A DNA stretch of 64,000 nucleotides, taken from contig VXAU01003156.1 of the NCBI GenBank assembly GCA_013399695.1, positions 1,376,219 through 1,440,218 of the forward strand, given 5' to 3'. Under the pieces are notes generated by a model. It was not told the origin of the DNA. It ran no database searches and saw nothing but the letters and a program-made list of their open reading frames with translations. Shown piece after piece: positions 46,354 to 59,800 of this stretch; position 1 is the first letter of the stretch; each line of letters opens with the position of its first letter. The translations under genes were made by a program, and so were the position numbers. The DNA is from Formicarius rufipectus. Taxonomy: Eukaryota; Chordata; Aves; Passeriformes; Formicariidae.

Positions 46354-48077
46354 AAAGAGAAGCTTGATCTGAAATGTCTCTACTGCACTAGCTCTTTTCA
46401 TTTGCTGAGGAGCTCTAGTGCAAACACATCCTGTGTACTCATTTATAAAGGAATTCTAAATAGGGAATGTTATATAAAAAGCAGGAGAGAATGTTTCGTA
46501 AGACCCTCACTGTGTAAACGCCTATTGAATGATGTACAGTTTCCCCCACTGCAGTTTTATATCCATGCTTTCTACTATTTGCAACAAAATACCATTAAGA
46601 CAGTTATATATACACATATTCCCCTGTCCCCCTGCACTGTGCTTTTGGTTACTTCTCCTAACAGCTCCTGGAGACACACTCCAGCCTCCCAGTAGATCAG
46701 AACTGCTCAGAACTGGAAGGTGCAGTACCTTTGGGAAAGGTACAGTTTCTCCCTCCTGGATGAATCCCATAATGCAACTTAGAAAAAAAGTGCTCAAGTA
46801 AGTGAGACTGCCTAAATGTTATGGAATACTATAAGGAGACTAATTCTAAGATGACACAGGAATATGAAGTGAGAGCAGAGAGAGGAAGTTCTATTAATTC
46901 CTTCACTATTTTGCTATTGCAGCATTCAAGGAAGTTCTCTCCTATGATTTTCAAAGCCTTATTCGTTGGTGATGAGGCAGGAGACTGAAGCTTTCACTTC
47001 CCAGCTCCTCCCCAAACACAGCCCTGCTCCAGACCTCAGCTCCTGCTGAAAACCACACTCAGGGCAAGTGCCCCATGTTAATGCTCACTGTGCTCTGCCA
47101 CACCTCACTAATCAAAGCTGCACATCTACTACACAAATGGAATTGTTAAACAGACTTGAACAAAGCAGTACAGACTCAACTAAGTTTGTCTTGGGTCATT
47201 TTCTGCTCCATATAAAAACATATGGAAATCCTAAGCTGCAGTAAGTGCTCATGAATAAGGTTTAAAGTACTTATTCTAACAACATAGTTATGTTCAAGGC
47301 ATTAGAAATAAGGGGCCATCCACTGACAGTGATTCATGCAAAATAAACCTAAACTTTATTAAAAAAAAAAAAAAAGGGTACAAAATACAGAGAGTGCTTA
47401 CTGTAAAAAATAAAGTTACTGAAGGCTCTAACCACCAATGGGGTATGAAGGTACACAAGCCTCCCATCAGGGCAGTACTGGGATGGCAGCACTGAATCAG
47501 CACTGATGCTACCCCGTAGCAGCTGCCAAACCTGTACAGGAGCAGAACACCCCAAAACAAAGTATAACTACTTAACACAACTTCAAAAATTTTAAATTCT
47601 GAATGGTAATTAACCTAAGGGAACAACACAGCCTGATATACCTCGGTGTAAATGCTTAAAAGGGAACAACATTTTACAACTACTTACTGTCTAATTTATT
47701 GCAGGCAGAATGTAGGAAATAAAAAAAAAGAAAACTGCATCTTTTAGGAATTGTAAGTCAAGCAGGTTTAAGAAAAACCTCAATTTTAATGTGCAATATT
47801 CAAATTTTAAAATTTTAAATCTTTCCCATAATGATTTTGGTATACAAATGGGTTCCAAGGCTAGCCCTTTATCCTTACAGCACTTGCTTTGAGGTACTTT
47901 AAAAATTGAAGTTGCAAGAAAGAACATCACAAATTACTCACTGCAATGAAATGCTAATCTGCAGCTGAGTCTTATTTTACGTGCTTACAAGTGCAATTTA
48001 GGAAGTAAAAAAAGAAAACACAAAAATGCTGTAACCAACAACTGGCTCTTACTTCAATTACAAGTATTTTCAGGAGG

Positions 48078-48133
48078 AAAAAAAACAAAAAAACAAACCA
48101 AAACAAAAAAACCCCACAAACCAAAAAAACCAA
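48078..48133. repeat. A-rich simple repeat
   Basis: Runs of A broken by C, about 56 bp. In the FAM168B sense it is T/G-rich. Confidence 0.8.
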
Positions 48134-50698
48134 CCTGCTATTTGAAGCGCTTGTATTCTGGCAGTCCTACTACAGAGTATCCACAGTCCATACTGCAAGT
48201 AGCTACTAAGGACGTTGTGCTAAAATGACTTGTTCCCCTTTAACATACTCATCAGGCACACAAGCTTTCCTCAGAGTAACACACAGCTGAACTCTGCGTG
48301 TTGCAGAAAGCCTTCACACTTAAGTTTCCAGAAAGCAAGCTGGATCAGCTGCACAGACATTTTCCACTGACTACAACATTCTTTAGGAAACACAGCATGG
48401 ATTTCCTCAACCGAGAACTAAAAGAGAGTGTTTTTCTATCAGTCTGTGTGGCATTCTCACTTTGACACATCTTGCATCATATAAAAGATAGTACTGGACA
48501 GAAATCTCCCCAGGACATGCGGTTCATTACGCAGGTGATATCACCTCCTACTATTCCTAAGAGCCAGTTTTGCCTCAAGGAAGTTGGCCTGATTTACTGG
48601 CACACCATTACCTTTGTCATTTCATTCTGATCCTAAGGATGCCTGCATAACACTGAAGTCACATAATGAAAATGAAAAGGTACAAAGTAAACTAATCGTG
48701 TGCGGGATTTCTACAGCTTGTCTGACTCATTTTCCAGTCACTCCAATTTAGTAGCTGAATTTGAAAAGAACACATCACTTAAATAAAAATATGCCCCTTT
48801 TAAACTGGCAACTCCATCAACCTGAAAAAGGCTGAAGCACTTACCTAATGTATGTTATGGTATTCTAGAAAGAACCTCACTTTCATGATTCTACCTTTTC
48901 AGACCCTGCATACATTACAACAGTGCATTAGTGATACAAGTTGTAAAATACTTTTCAGTTCCTTTGGATTTGCATATGATGGTTTTTGCATCAGTCACTG
49001 CAGGTAGATTGAGCAAGCTTTGTTTTTGTGTTTTAACATGCATTCAACTAGATATGGATCAGAATAAATTTATACTCCCTTTTTATCATTATAATTAGCT
49101 AAAAAATTGCAAGACAGTCCACAAAACAGGATTTGCTTTAAGACTAACTGCTGGAGTTCCAAGATGTAAGATATGCAGCACTGGAAAATCTTCAGTGATC
49201 AGGAATTAGTAGTGTTTAGCCAAGTGTTGAAAGCATTCAGAAGGAAAGTCCTGGTTGGAGGCATGAGGGCTTCAGCACCAACTTTTAAACCTCAATTTCT
49301 TGATTGCATATCTCCCATCTTCAAACCTATTTTAAGAAGGGGGAAAGAGTGGGGAATACACTCAATTAGGTAAAACACTCTGTGGCAGAACATTCTAACA
49401 CCACCGCATGCACCACATTGCATGCACACAGACAACAAACGTTAAGTGCTATATAATGTTATCTTAGCACTTATAGTGACAACTGACATGTAGAGGCTTC
49501 TGGGTTAAGAACTGACTACAGGATTTTCTCTTGCCAAGTCCATTCCAGTCTTCTGTCATCACCCAAGTGTTGTTTGAAGTAGATGATGCCACATTAAAAA
49601 GGTATTTTGTGCTAAATGTAATTACCATCAATCATTAGTTTAGTCCCAGCAAAACTCACTTTTTACACTCATGTAATGCAACATTCTTGGCTGACATGCC
49701 CTGTGAGACATTTCAGCTGTGCAGACTGCTATGCAGCATCACAGCAAAATGAGAAATGGCTGCTCATTACTAACTCAAAGGGAACAGAACCACCTGTAAT
49801 CACTGTATTTCTAACTGCTGAAACAGAAATCCAGAGAAAGTTAAAGTTAACTTTTGCCATAAACTAATTGGGCTAAAAGTGAAAATTTCAAGTTCAGTTG
49901 GTCTGACAAGTCATTAATTCAAATGAAGTTGCTTTCAACTTATGCTAAAAATAACCAAATAAACCAGAAAAAGAAGCATGTATCACAAAAACATCAGGCT
50001 TTGTGTCATTTTGACACAGATTACACCCCCAAAGTCCATCCCACTTCATAGCAGATTTCAAAATTAAAATCCTTTTCTTGAAATCCACGATCTGAATTTT
50101 GGTCCACATGCTTTTTGCCACACTGACTGCAAGAAGTATGAATTGACACTTACCTGAAACACTGAATATGTGAAATTACCTCAAGGTTGGTTGTTTCAGC
50201 AGCTTGTGAGGGAGTCACCCTCAGACAAGGCAACACACTGACCTTGCCTACATATTTAGCCAATCAAAAATGAGACTTCTAAGTCACACATGCTGCTTCA
50301 TTCAGGAATCACATTACTGCTGAATTCAATAATTACCAACGATACATCCACAATATTGGATACATTTAATTCCAGATGTATTTTAAGAAGGCAAATTCAA
50401 GGCTCATTCTTTCATATTCGACAATCAAGAACCACAGAAATGATTCATGACTTGTGAAGACACAGACCACTGAAAATGCCCCACTAGCACCAAGTACCAA
50501 GCTGTACTCTTGCGAGGAACATGTAGTACATAAACAGTAATTTTTGTGTAATCCTACTCAATTAGAACACCACAGAAGAATCCCCACATTGCTTACCTTC
50601 TGGAGACTCTCCCCCAAAGAACCTGCAATGCTGTCATTTGTGAGAAAGATTAACTGCTTGCAATCTAAATGAGCAACTTACACTGACTGCCAGGATGA

Positions 50699-50811
50699 TC
50701 ACCACTGCGGGGGCACATAACTATAGGTTGGTGTTCCTGGAGCCCGATACGTGGGCATAGTGACTGGATGAGGGGCTACTGGAGTTGGGGAATGAGTTGT
50801 CAACAAAGTAC
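50699..50811 (-). CDS. FAM168B: FAM168B last coding exon
   Basis: 113 bp of coding sequence after acceptor TTATTCCAG, phase 1 start. It encodes TLLTTHSPTPVAPHPVTMP and YRAPGTPTYSYVPPQW, with TGA at 50,701-50,699. It continues into the 3'UTR. Confidence 0.95.
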
Positions 50812-53800
50812 CTGGAATAAAGAAAACAGTTTTCAGTAAGCACAAATTCTAGTAGAGAGAGTTAAAAATAAAAGGGAGAGGAGGAGTAAATTTTAAAAAT
50901 AGTTACAGATTGCTCATCTTTAAAATTCCCAGTATCATTTTGCATTCCAGCCCCAATCTTCCTTCAAACCTTTATGCAAGGGGATCATAGGAGCCCAATG
51001 GATGTTTAGGCCAGTGCAACAAAGACACTGATTACTCAAAACCAGCTCTAGCAGAAACCCTGCAACATAAGCATTACTCACTGTAAGACTTTCCCACAGC
51101 AGGCTTTACGTGCCATAAGAATATTTGATGGTAGAGATAACTTGACTGAAAAACCACAATAAATTAGCTCTTGCTTGCATTATTACAGATAGGTTTTTAC
51201 AGACTAAGGGGCTTCAGAAAAAGCATCCTGAGAGAGCAGGGTCACCAGTCTTACTCTACAGCACTTTGCACCAGTAACAAACATCTGGGATAAGCCTGCC
51301 CATGAACAAAACTTTAATGTTAGCTCAGTTTCTGGTATTACTTCCTCTAATTCTGAGGTTTCTCAAATTAAGTTATAGATTTGACAGGACAGAAACCAGA
51401 ATTTTGAAACCAACTCATGGCTCTTGTTTTTTGGATTACAAAATCCAACATCTTTTGAGCGATGGTGAACATTTCTTCGTGAGTTAACATACACTGAGTA
51501 ACAAAGCACAGCACCCCCTCAGTAAACACTCACTGATGAGACTGGATTATTGGTGAAACAACATTTTCTCAACACTACCACCTAGAGACTGTGGCAATAA
51601 GTAGTAGACATCCCTAACCCTTGTCCATGACACAGAGGACCTGCAGGTAATGCAAACACACAGTGATGTATCTCAACACACAAGGAAGGTCCGTGACACA
51701 AGGGCTGGGCTGAGGACACTGCATCTTCCTCAGCCTTAAAAGGCTGGAGCTTTCAACTGGCACTGAGATATGCACTGGGAACAAGAAGTCAGACTCTCAG
51801 TAAGATGAGAAGAGGATGCAAGAGTAAGTGAAATTCCACACAACATGAAGAAAAACTACCATCCCATAATACCTCCATCCTTCGAGGTGATCAAAGTATC
51901 CCTGAGCTGGCTGGACTCACTCAGAAGACACCACAAGTCTTACATCTTATGACTCTGCCAAACACTCCTCTGGCATAGCCAGAGTTCCACCTGGAGTGAA
52001 GGGAGAGCTTCCCCAGGAAAGAATAAGGGCTGTGAGTGCACCAACCTGCTGACATTGCCATGGTGGTCCCAGCCACCATGCCCATGGTGACCCCGTTCCC
52101 TCGGGGCGGGGGGATCGGGGCAGGATACATGGTTGCTGGCATTCCGTTGGGCTGCACGACTGTGGTGTGGTGAATTACGTGGGGTGGTGCTGCATATAAA
52201 GGCTGTGTGTAGTAAGTGCCTTGCTGTTGGAGAGAAAAAACAGGACATTAGGCAATTACAGTGTATCTCTTGGGGAAAGGAAGCCATGTATTCTTTCATG
52301 AATGTATGAGAAAAGTATTACTCTAACGACACAATGCATTTACAGAGCAGAAGCCAAAACACTCATTTTAACTATTCCAACTGTGTTTCACTTGCAAAAG
52401 TTTTAACATTTTATCCCTTTTTAAGGTGCTTATGGTAACATTCAAACCTTTGAAGACCTCCAGTGTTGACTGTACTTTCAACAATAAAGGCTTATTTTTC
52501 TTAATTTTATCTCTTTACATATATTAATCCATGGCAGAACTTTTCTCAGTCTTTCACATCTTTTTATTCAGCTGCTCTTAGCTAAGAGCTAAAGGATTTT
52601 GACCAATCCAAATACACTAAGCAGATTGGAAAAAACTTGTTACGTGCTTATTAATTCCCATCAACTACTGCTTTCATGCCAGGCAGCTTTGCACTATGCA
52701 AAGAGGGAAAACTTCCACCCCAGATATCAAGTTTACTGAAGTGTCTTAATCCTACGTTTTCTAATAGCTTTCTACAGCTTGTTTAGCATGAGCTACAACA
52801 GAAGCTTGCTAAAAAAAAATTAATGAAGGTTTATGATAATTTTTGATGAAATGAAATCAGGTTATTGGTAGATGTAACAGCCAGCACACATTTTGAAAAC
52901 TACTCAATCTAGAGTCTCTTCAAGAACTGACCACATTACCAGTAAGTGCAGAGTAGCCATCATGCAAGAGAGAACAGAAAACTGCACACTCTGTAAATCA
53001 CTGTGTTAAGAACTCTTACTGCAAGCAGCTGAAGAGTCTCTCCATGCACAAAGAAATGAGTATGATGAAAGGTTAAGAGCTCACACAGATATTACAGGGA
53101 ACACAAAGTGCTACCCAACCAGACATCTTTCTGCGTTTGCCCATGTACCTGTGCATATGGATTCTGCTGTGGATAGGCACTTCTGACTGGGTACACAGCA
53201 GTCTGGTAGGGATTTGGTGATGACGAATACGGTGGCACTGCCCCACTGGTGGGCGAGCAGGATACTTTGTACGGGGTGCCTGGTGTATAACCTGGAACAA
53301 AGGCAGATCAGCATTCAACACATGGCAAACAGGGTCCAGGACACTGCTTCCTACAGTGAGGGGCAACCACCTTCTTACTCCCCAACAGCACAGTCTTCAG
53401 GGGAGCACTCAGCAAGCTGGTCTCACTATCCAAGCAGGAATTTAATTATTCACATAATCCTGGTAACAGCAACTGGAAACAGTATTTGACTGGGTCAACT
53501 AAGCATGGAAAGTTAACAGTGCATTTGTATGATTTACTTGTCAAATTATAAATAGGGGGCAAAAAGTGCATTTTTGCAATAACATCATTAAACAGTTGGA
53601 TTAGGCACATTAGGCAGCATCCTTCCACAGGAGGACCTGCCACGTATTAGTCTCAGTCAACTCTCAACACCCCCCAAATCGTCCTGGTAAAACACAGCAA
53701 CAGTTAACTAACCTGCAGTCACCTTCTGTAGGAGGTGATACAGCACAAGAATAAGAATGTCAAAAGCCAGAATCATTCCAAGAGCTCAAGATGGATTTTC

Positions 53801-56800
53801 AGACAATAGAGACACACAGTCTGCAACCCGTACTTAGATTTATTTGTATTTGTCTTCTGGCATTTTCTGAACTGGCTAAAATAAATATAAAAGGCCATAC
53901 CTTTAAAACGCAAGCCTGCAGAGTTCACTGCAAATGCAAATTAGGCTTGAAAGGCACTTTAGTATCTTTAAATCTTCTTTTTGGGTATTATGCATGTAGA
54001 CATACCCTTAAACATCATTCAAGAATTGTCTCTATACTTCATGGTAAGGCTTCAGATACCATTGGAAAGTGTTTCACATTCCTACAGCATGGTCCTCAAA
54101 ATCAGTCTGCCCTGTAAATGTTTGGAACTGTTGAATTTTTGCAGGGATATATAGCACCTGCTGGCTCAGTTCTTCCATAATTTCTCCAGCCCTCCCCCGA
54201 CAAGGTCTCAGGGTAACAGAACAAAGGCTGGAAGAGGCACAGAGGAGATCTATGAGAAGCACCACTGCTGCTGAGTGCAACACTCCCAAGATTATTCTGT
54301 GGCTTAATGGTCTCAAGTGGGAATACAAATAACCTCAGAAGCAGCAGCCAACAGTAGCAACAGTTAGGGGAGCAAACAACAGGCACAACCTGTTCTGGAC
54401 AAAGCACTCCAGTCTGGGCTACTGTGAAAAGATATGGGGTCTCATGCAGGTCCACCACACCAGGAGACACAGAATCCACAAGTACAGTTCACATCCAATT
54501 GGAATTGTATAAACTACTACCAGGGCACTGCAAGGAAGAACAGACACTCAGTAATTACAGAAAGAAAAGGGGACTATCAGAGTAGAGAATGTGCTGACTT
54601 AAACACAGAGAACAGATCTGAAATCATACAGCAGAGAATGCTGGCATTTGGGCTGTCAAAAATCAGTCTGTGCAGACTGCACGATGGCAGACCTTCATTC
54701 CCTTTGCAACGGACTGAGTTTCTTTGAAATTTCACTGTACCCTTCAAACCTAAAGTTGTTTAGCTAATGAAGGTTTACTTTTTCTTTTTAATAAAATGTA
54801 TCACCTTTAAAGAAAGCTACACCACAGCACTTACTCTGAGCTCTTGTTTTTAGAGATCCTAAGTATTTCACAGATAGAGACTGCTGAGGAAGCGACTGCC
54901 ATTAGCACAGGGAACTATTTGTTGCAAAAATCACAGCTACAAAATGCTGAACATGAAGCACCACTACTGGACTGAAAATATGTCCTCAGTGAAGCCTACT
55001 CTCATTCTAAAAACTCACTGATACAGCTGCACAGGCCTTTTCTTTTTCAATCCTGTGAAGTGGTAAATCTGCACAAGAGGTATTTATTTTTTTCTCCCTT
55101 ACATGGAGCAAAGACCTTAACAATAAACCACATGATTATTCAAAACCACAGTAATTTAAGACCGTTATCTGTAAGAAAAGAAAAAAACAACAAAGCTTTT
55201 CTGAACAGCAGGGGCAGCTTCAAATAAATACTACAGCATAATATGAATTTACAAAAGCTTTGATTCTACAAACAAGCAGTTACATCAGAAAGGTTAAAAA
55301 AGGTATAAAAAATATCCCAGCTCTTAGGACAGAGTACTTCAAGTTATCTGCTGAATTAGAGGGTCTGTACATTTTGGACTTTAGTTCACAGTTTAAAGAG
55401 TAGCCAAAAAATTACAGCTATTCTGAGTTCTGAAATAAAAGCTTACTTTCCATTCAGCAGCAATCAAGGCTCTAATAGTACCAGTTTTTTAAAAATATTA
55501 GGGACATTGAAAGACGGTATCCAACTTCTGTAAATCTTAGACCTTCTTCACTTTTGTGTGAAAGAGCAATATTCTCTGACTTTGCACGAGATATATGTGG
55601 CACGAGATATATGTGGCACAAGATATATTCCAAGACTAATCAATGCAAATTAATATTACAAGATGATTGAGTCTAACATTGAAGCCAAGAATCTGTCCCA
55701 GAAACCGTAAGCCTCAATGACAACATAACTGACAGAGGTAAAAACCAGTAACTTGGGGGAAAACATCAGTCTCGTGATTTGGTAAATTGATTCCGTGCAG
55801 CTTATCTTCATCTTCCTGTGGCAGGATTTGCAAACTGCAACCTGTATTAAGTCTGGAAGTACCTTTCAGTTATCTGATCCCAGGATCAAACCCTACAGCT
55901 ACTCCTCAGCACAGCAGCAGGATATAAGCAGTGGAGCACAGAAGGCACAGGCACATCACTAAGGCCACCCCCACTGTGACACTGAACAGGCTGTTTGCAA
56001 CAGAAGCCAACAATAAAAGCCCACAGAGGGTTCTGATGCCAATGCCAAGATGGCAGTACCCTGATGGGAACTGCTCTCCTTGAACATCACTCTCAGAAGA
56101 GTTCTGAAGCAATCCAGTGCAAAAGCAAGCTGGCACTCCCAGACATAAACCTTGGCACAGTGGCAGTATGTACCCAAGGGATAAATGTTTTAATTTTTTT
56201 TTTTTAATTACTAGATCTTACAACATTAATCCACTTCCTCTCCTTAAATTCAAACCCGAAGACAAGGCAATGAGTGTGCACTCACGATGCTGTTAGGAGC
56301 AAACTCAACAGTGACACAGATGAGCACAGCTGCAACACTCCACAGCCCCAAGGAAAGCTACACACTTTTAACAGGTTCTGCGGGCAAACATTTCAGATGG
56401 CTTACTCTCTCGTCTCAGTAACTGCTGCCACACCCTTAAGAGCCTCCTGCTACTTAACGAAACACATCCCTTACAAACACTGAACTTCAATACCAAGCAG
56501 ACTTCCACACCACAAGCTTCCCAATTTCCAGCATCCTCTCCTACCCCAGTAACACAAAGGCATCCAGGGACAAATTTGGTCATGTGCCATGTATATCTCA
56601 ATACATGGCTTAATACATGGAAGTGAAGGAGTTCCTGAGGATGGCCCAGATCGACATTAACAAAGCAAAGTAAGGAATTCCTCCCAGTACAAAATAACCA
56701 CAGGGAGAGTACTGTTCTATCAGATGCCTGTTCCTGGTGTAAGTGGAAATTAAAGGCTACTCTGTCTGTTTTGTTTTGAGGATTAGCACATCAAAATCAT

Positions 56801-59800
56801 GCTCTATTGGCAAAAGTAGGACTACACAAAAATAATTTTGGTGAGTGGTTTGTTTCTTGTGCTTGCTTTTGCAGCTCTCCTTTTGAGGCTCTTCAGTCCC
56901 CTTCTCTTAAACAACACACATGCAAGGACAGTTACATAAAGCCTCCCCCTCTGTCCACTGTGGACAAAACACTTTAATCCAGCAACCAGGCTTTCCAGAC
57001 CATCAGCTCAGGCAAGACAATTTTAAGGGTAGAAAGACACCAGCATGGTGAACTTCGAAAGACATGATTTAAGAAAAGGATGAAAAATAATTTTGAGGAC
57101 AACAAACAGTAGAAAAAAACCAAGAATCTGGAAATGACCAGTAGAATACAAAGGAAGCAGTGAAGGGAAATGCACTGTAAGCCTCAAGGATCATCCTGAA
57201 ATACAGAGACAACAAAACCTCAGCTGTTCTCTTCTCGGGAGGTGCAAGCAGTATGACTTAAGCCTATATTAATTTTAATTTATCAGATGATTCCTTATGA
57301 GTCATATTGCAAGTAACATAAAACTTACCACACAGTACAAGTGTTACTGTGAATCCCCCTAAAGCTTTTCCTCACTCCTGCTCCTAAGAACTGCCAGGTC
57401 ACTGCCCTGACACACCAACCACACGTACCTGTTTGGAAGGTGGGGTTTGCTCCAGGATACATGTTGGGGGAGTAGGCCGGAGCAGCCGCTGCATAGCCCA
57501 TGGGGAAGCCAGCTGGAAGGAAGGAAGGAAGGAAGGAAAACTCAGTTACTCTCTTGACTGACTGCAGGTCTACCCAGATTTTACTCCATAAGAGTCTGCC
57601 TGCATGAGTTTTAAGTGATGTGAGCAAAGACAGCCTTCAATCGCCTCCTCAGCTAAAACACTGGGCTCCCCTTCTCCCAGGCCACCTGAAAGTGAGTGCG
57701 AGGTGAGAACAGTGCTGGTGACACTTCAGCTTCCTGCCTTATGTTCCTGCTTCAGCGAATTTCTGTTGGTCAAGTAGCTCTGAGACTAGCTGGAAACAAA
57801 GTTTTGTGTGATTACCCTACATTCCTCCCCTCCTTCATGAGTTTTAAGATCTGATGTAGATAAAGTATTTATCTGAAGGGACTTTTTCACAAAAATAAAT
57901 CCCCCAAAGTCGAGTGATTCTGACTCCCCAGATCAGAGATATCTCAAGCAGAGAGTACAAAGCAGCAGTAGTCCACACTGCTTGCTGAATTGGACAAGGA
58001 TTTGTTATTACACTTGGCATCAAGGAAGCACCCCCATTTAAGACAGGCATTGACAGTTAACAGTACAGAGTGACTCAGAGACACTGGCAAAATGATAGTT
58101 AAGCATTTCTACACCAGAGTACAAGGACCACTACAGCTGAACTAATGTGATATACTGGCAAAAACCAGCATTAGCAGAAGCCAGTTACTTGACAGATATG
58201 AAGCTTGTTTAGATTTAGTGAGATCTCCAAATTAATCATAGCAATTAATTTTCCCAGGAACTTATTTATACAATTCCAAACTGTAAAACTGCGTAATGAT
58301 GGTATTTAGAAAGACAGAGTTACTACCACATTCCATTACCAAAGTAAAGAGATTTCAACTTCTACAGATAAAAGGCACTTACTATTTGCACATCCATGTC
58401 AGACCTAAAGCTGCTACCTTTAAACTGCTACTCCAATTTTAAGGCTTCCATTTGACTGCAAATCCCAGAGTCCTCAGCAATGACTCTCAACATCCAGAGT
58501 TCCTTAGCTCAGGACTATATATGCTAACCTAGTTTTGTAAAGCACTCTGTAAACATATCAAGTGGCATACACTTGGCACTGCTATTAGGTGGACAGCATG
58601 GATAAGACTAAGAAAAGCATTAGGCTTAAAAATCAAAGTTAAAAATAACATATCCAAGTAATAAAAACTTCTCAGGGCGTGAGTGGCTCTTCAGTTTTCA
58701 AACACAGGAGCTGCTCGTGGAAAGGTTTAGTTCAGCTTTGCACCTTACTCAGACCAACACACACCTGGTATGTGCACTGTGAACATTTTCAGTGTTCCTT
58801 CCTTTCTCCACAGCTCTAGGGTGGATGGAGCACTGACCTGCTCAAGGAACAGGTCATCTGTGATACATGGAACTACAACAGGCAGCAGTTTTACCCTCCA
58901 CACAGAACTTTCATCTGTATGAGAACATTTGGATACTCATTTTTTTGCTGATGTAAACCCATCCAACAACCTAAAATAGGTCTAGTATAATATAAACTGT
59001 TATTAAATATGCAACAACTTTAGAAACACATTGCCTTTCAGTAATGCATTCCACCTACTGCTGCGTTCCCCACTCTCCATTACCATGCAACCCAGGTAAA
59101 TGCAATGATTCTGAGTGGAGAATCTGCAGTTTTAAATTAGGAGAGGCAAAAAGGGGGCCTTAGTCATTCAACAGTTCTTTTAAAAATACCTAAAATGTAA
59201 GTCTGCTTTTCCATTTAGAGAATGTGCTCTGTGTTTAGTCCAAAATCTTAAAGCCTAAGGCAGCTTAGCAAACTGATGGTGTAACACATTATTGACTAAG
59301 CTGAATTTCAGGGTCACAAACTGATGAACTGACTGCTGGAAGGGAGAATTTTGAGTAACCAACTTCTAGCATGGCATTTAAGGCACTTCTGTAACAATTC
59401 TACTTCAATTGCATATATTTTAGTTATGCAGACTAGTAAATATAAAGTATTTACATAATTCAATATACAGTCTAGTATGTGCAACAGTAGAATAAATTAT
59501 TAGAAGTGGCAGTGTTGTTTAAATTGCTATTTATGAATCTACAATGGTGTATCTTCCAAAGTAAATTAAGGTATGATTTAATTTAGTATAAAAAAGAGCT
59601 TCAGTGCAATGGGTAAATGGTTATAAGTACAAATGAAACCCTGGTTAATATATATGTGAATTTAGAAAATGAACAGAGCTAAAAATACATCTTCATATTA
59701 GAATAATTCATAATAGTCTTTATCTAAAACAAAAGAAACTCCTGAAAAAGCACTCTATTATAAATATAGCAACTGTCCCATAAATGATATTAATTAGCAA

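Larger units (their letters stand above)
44400..50698 (-). other. FAM168B 3'UTR (long, inferred)
   Basis: About 6.3 kb of mostly AT-rich sequence downstream of the FAM168B stop codon, without a conserved frame apart from the GC-rich patch at 45.2-45.5 kb. Several AATAAA hexamers on the minus strand could end shorter forms (for example 47,355-47,360 and near 47,695-47,700). The most convincing end is at 44,418-44,423. Long 3'UTRs of several kilobases are typical for this gene as I recall it. The extent is inferred. Confidence 0.5.

Noticed and set aside
47341..47375. AATAAA plus homopolymer as the main FAM168B 3' end
   Set aside because: A plausible internal poly(A) site, but the T run lies upstream of the hexamer in transcript sense; the site at 44.42 kb has a better downstream context.
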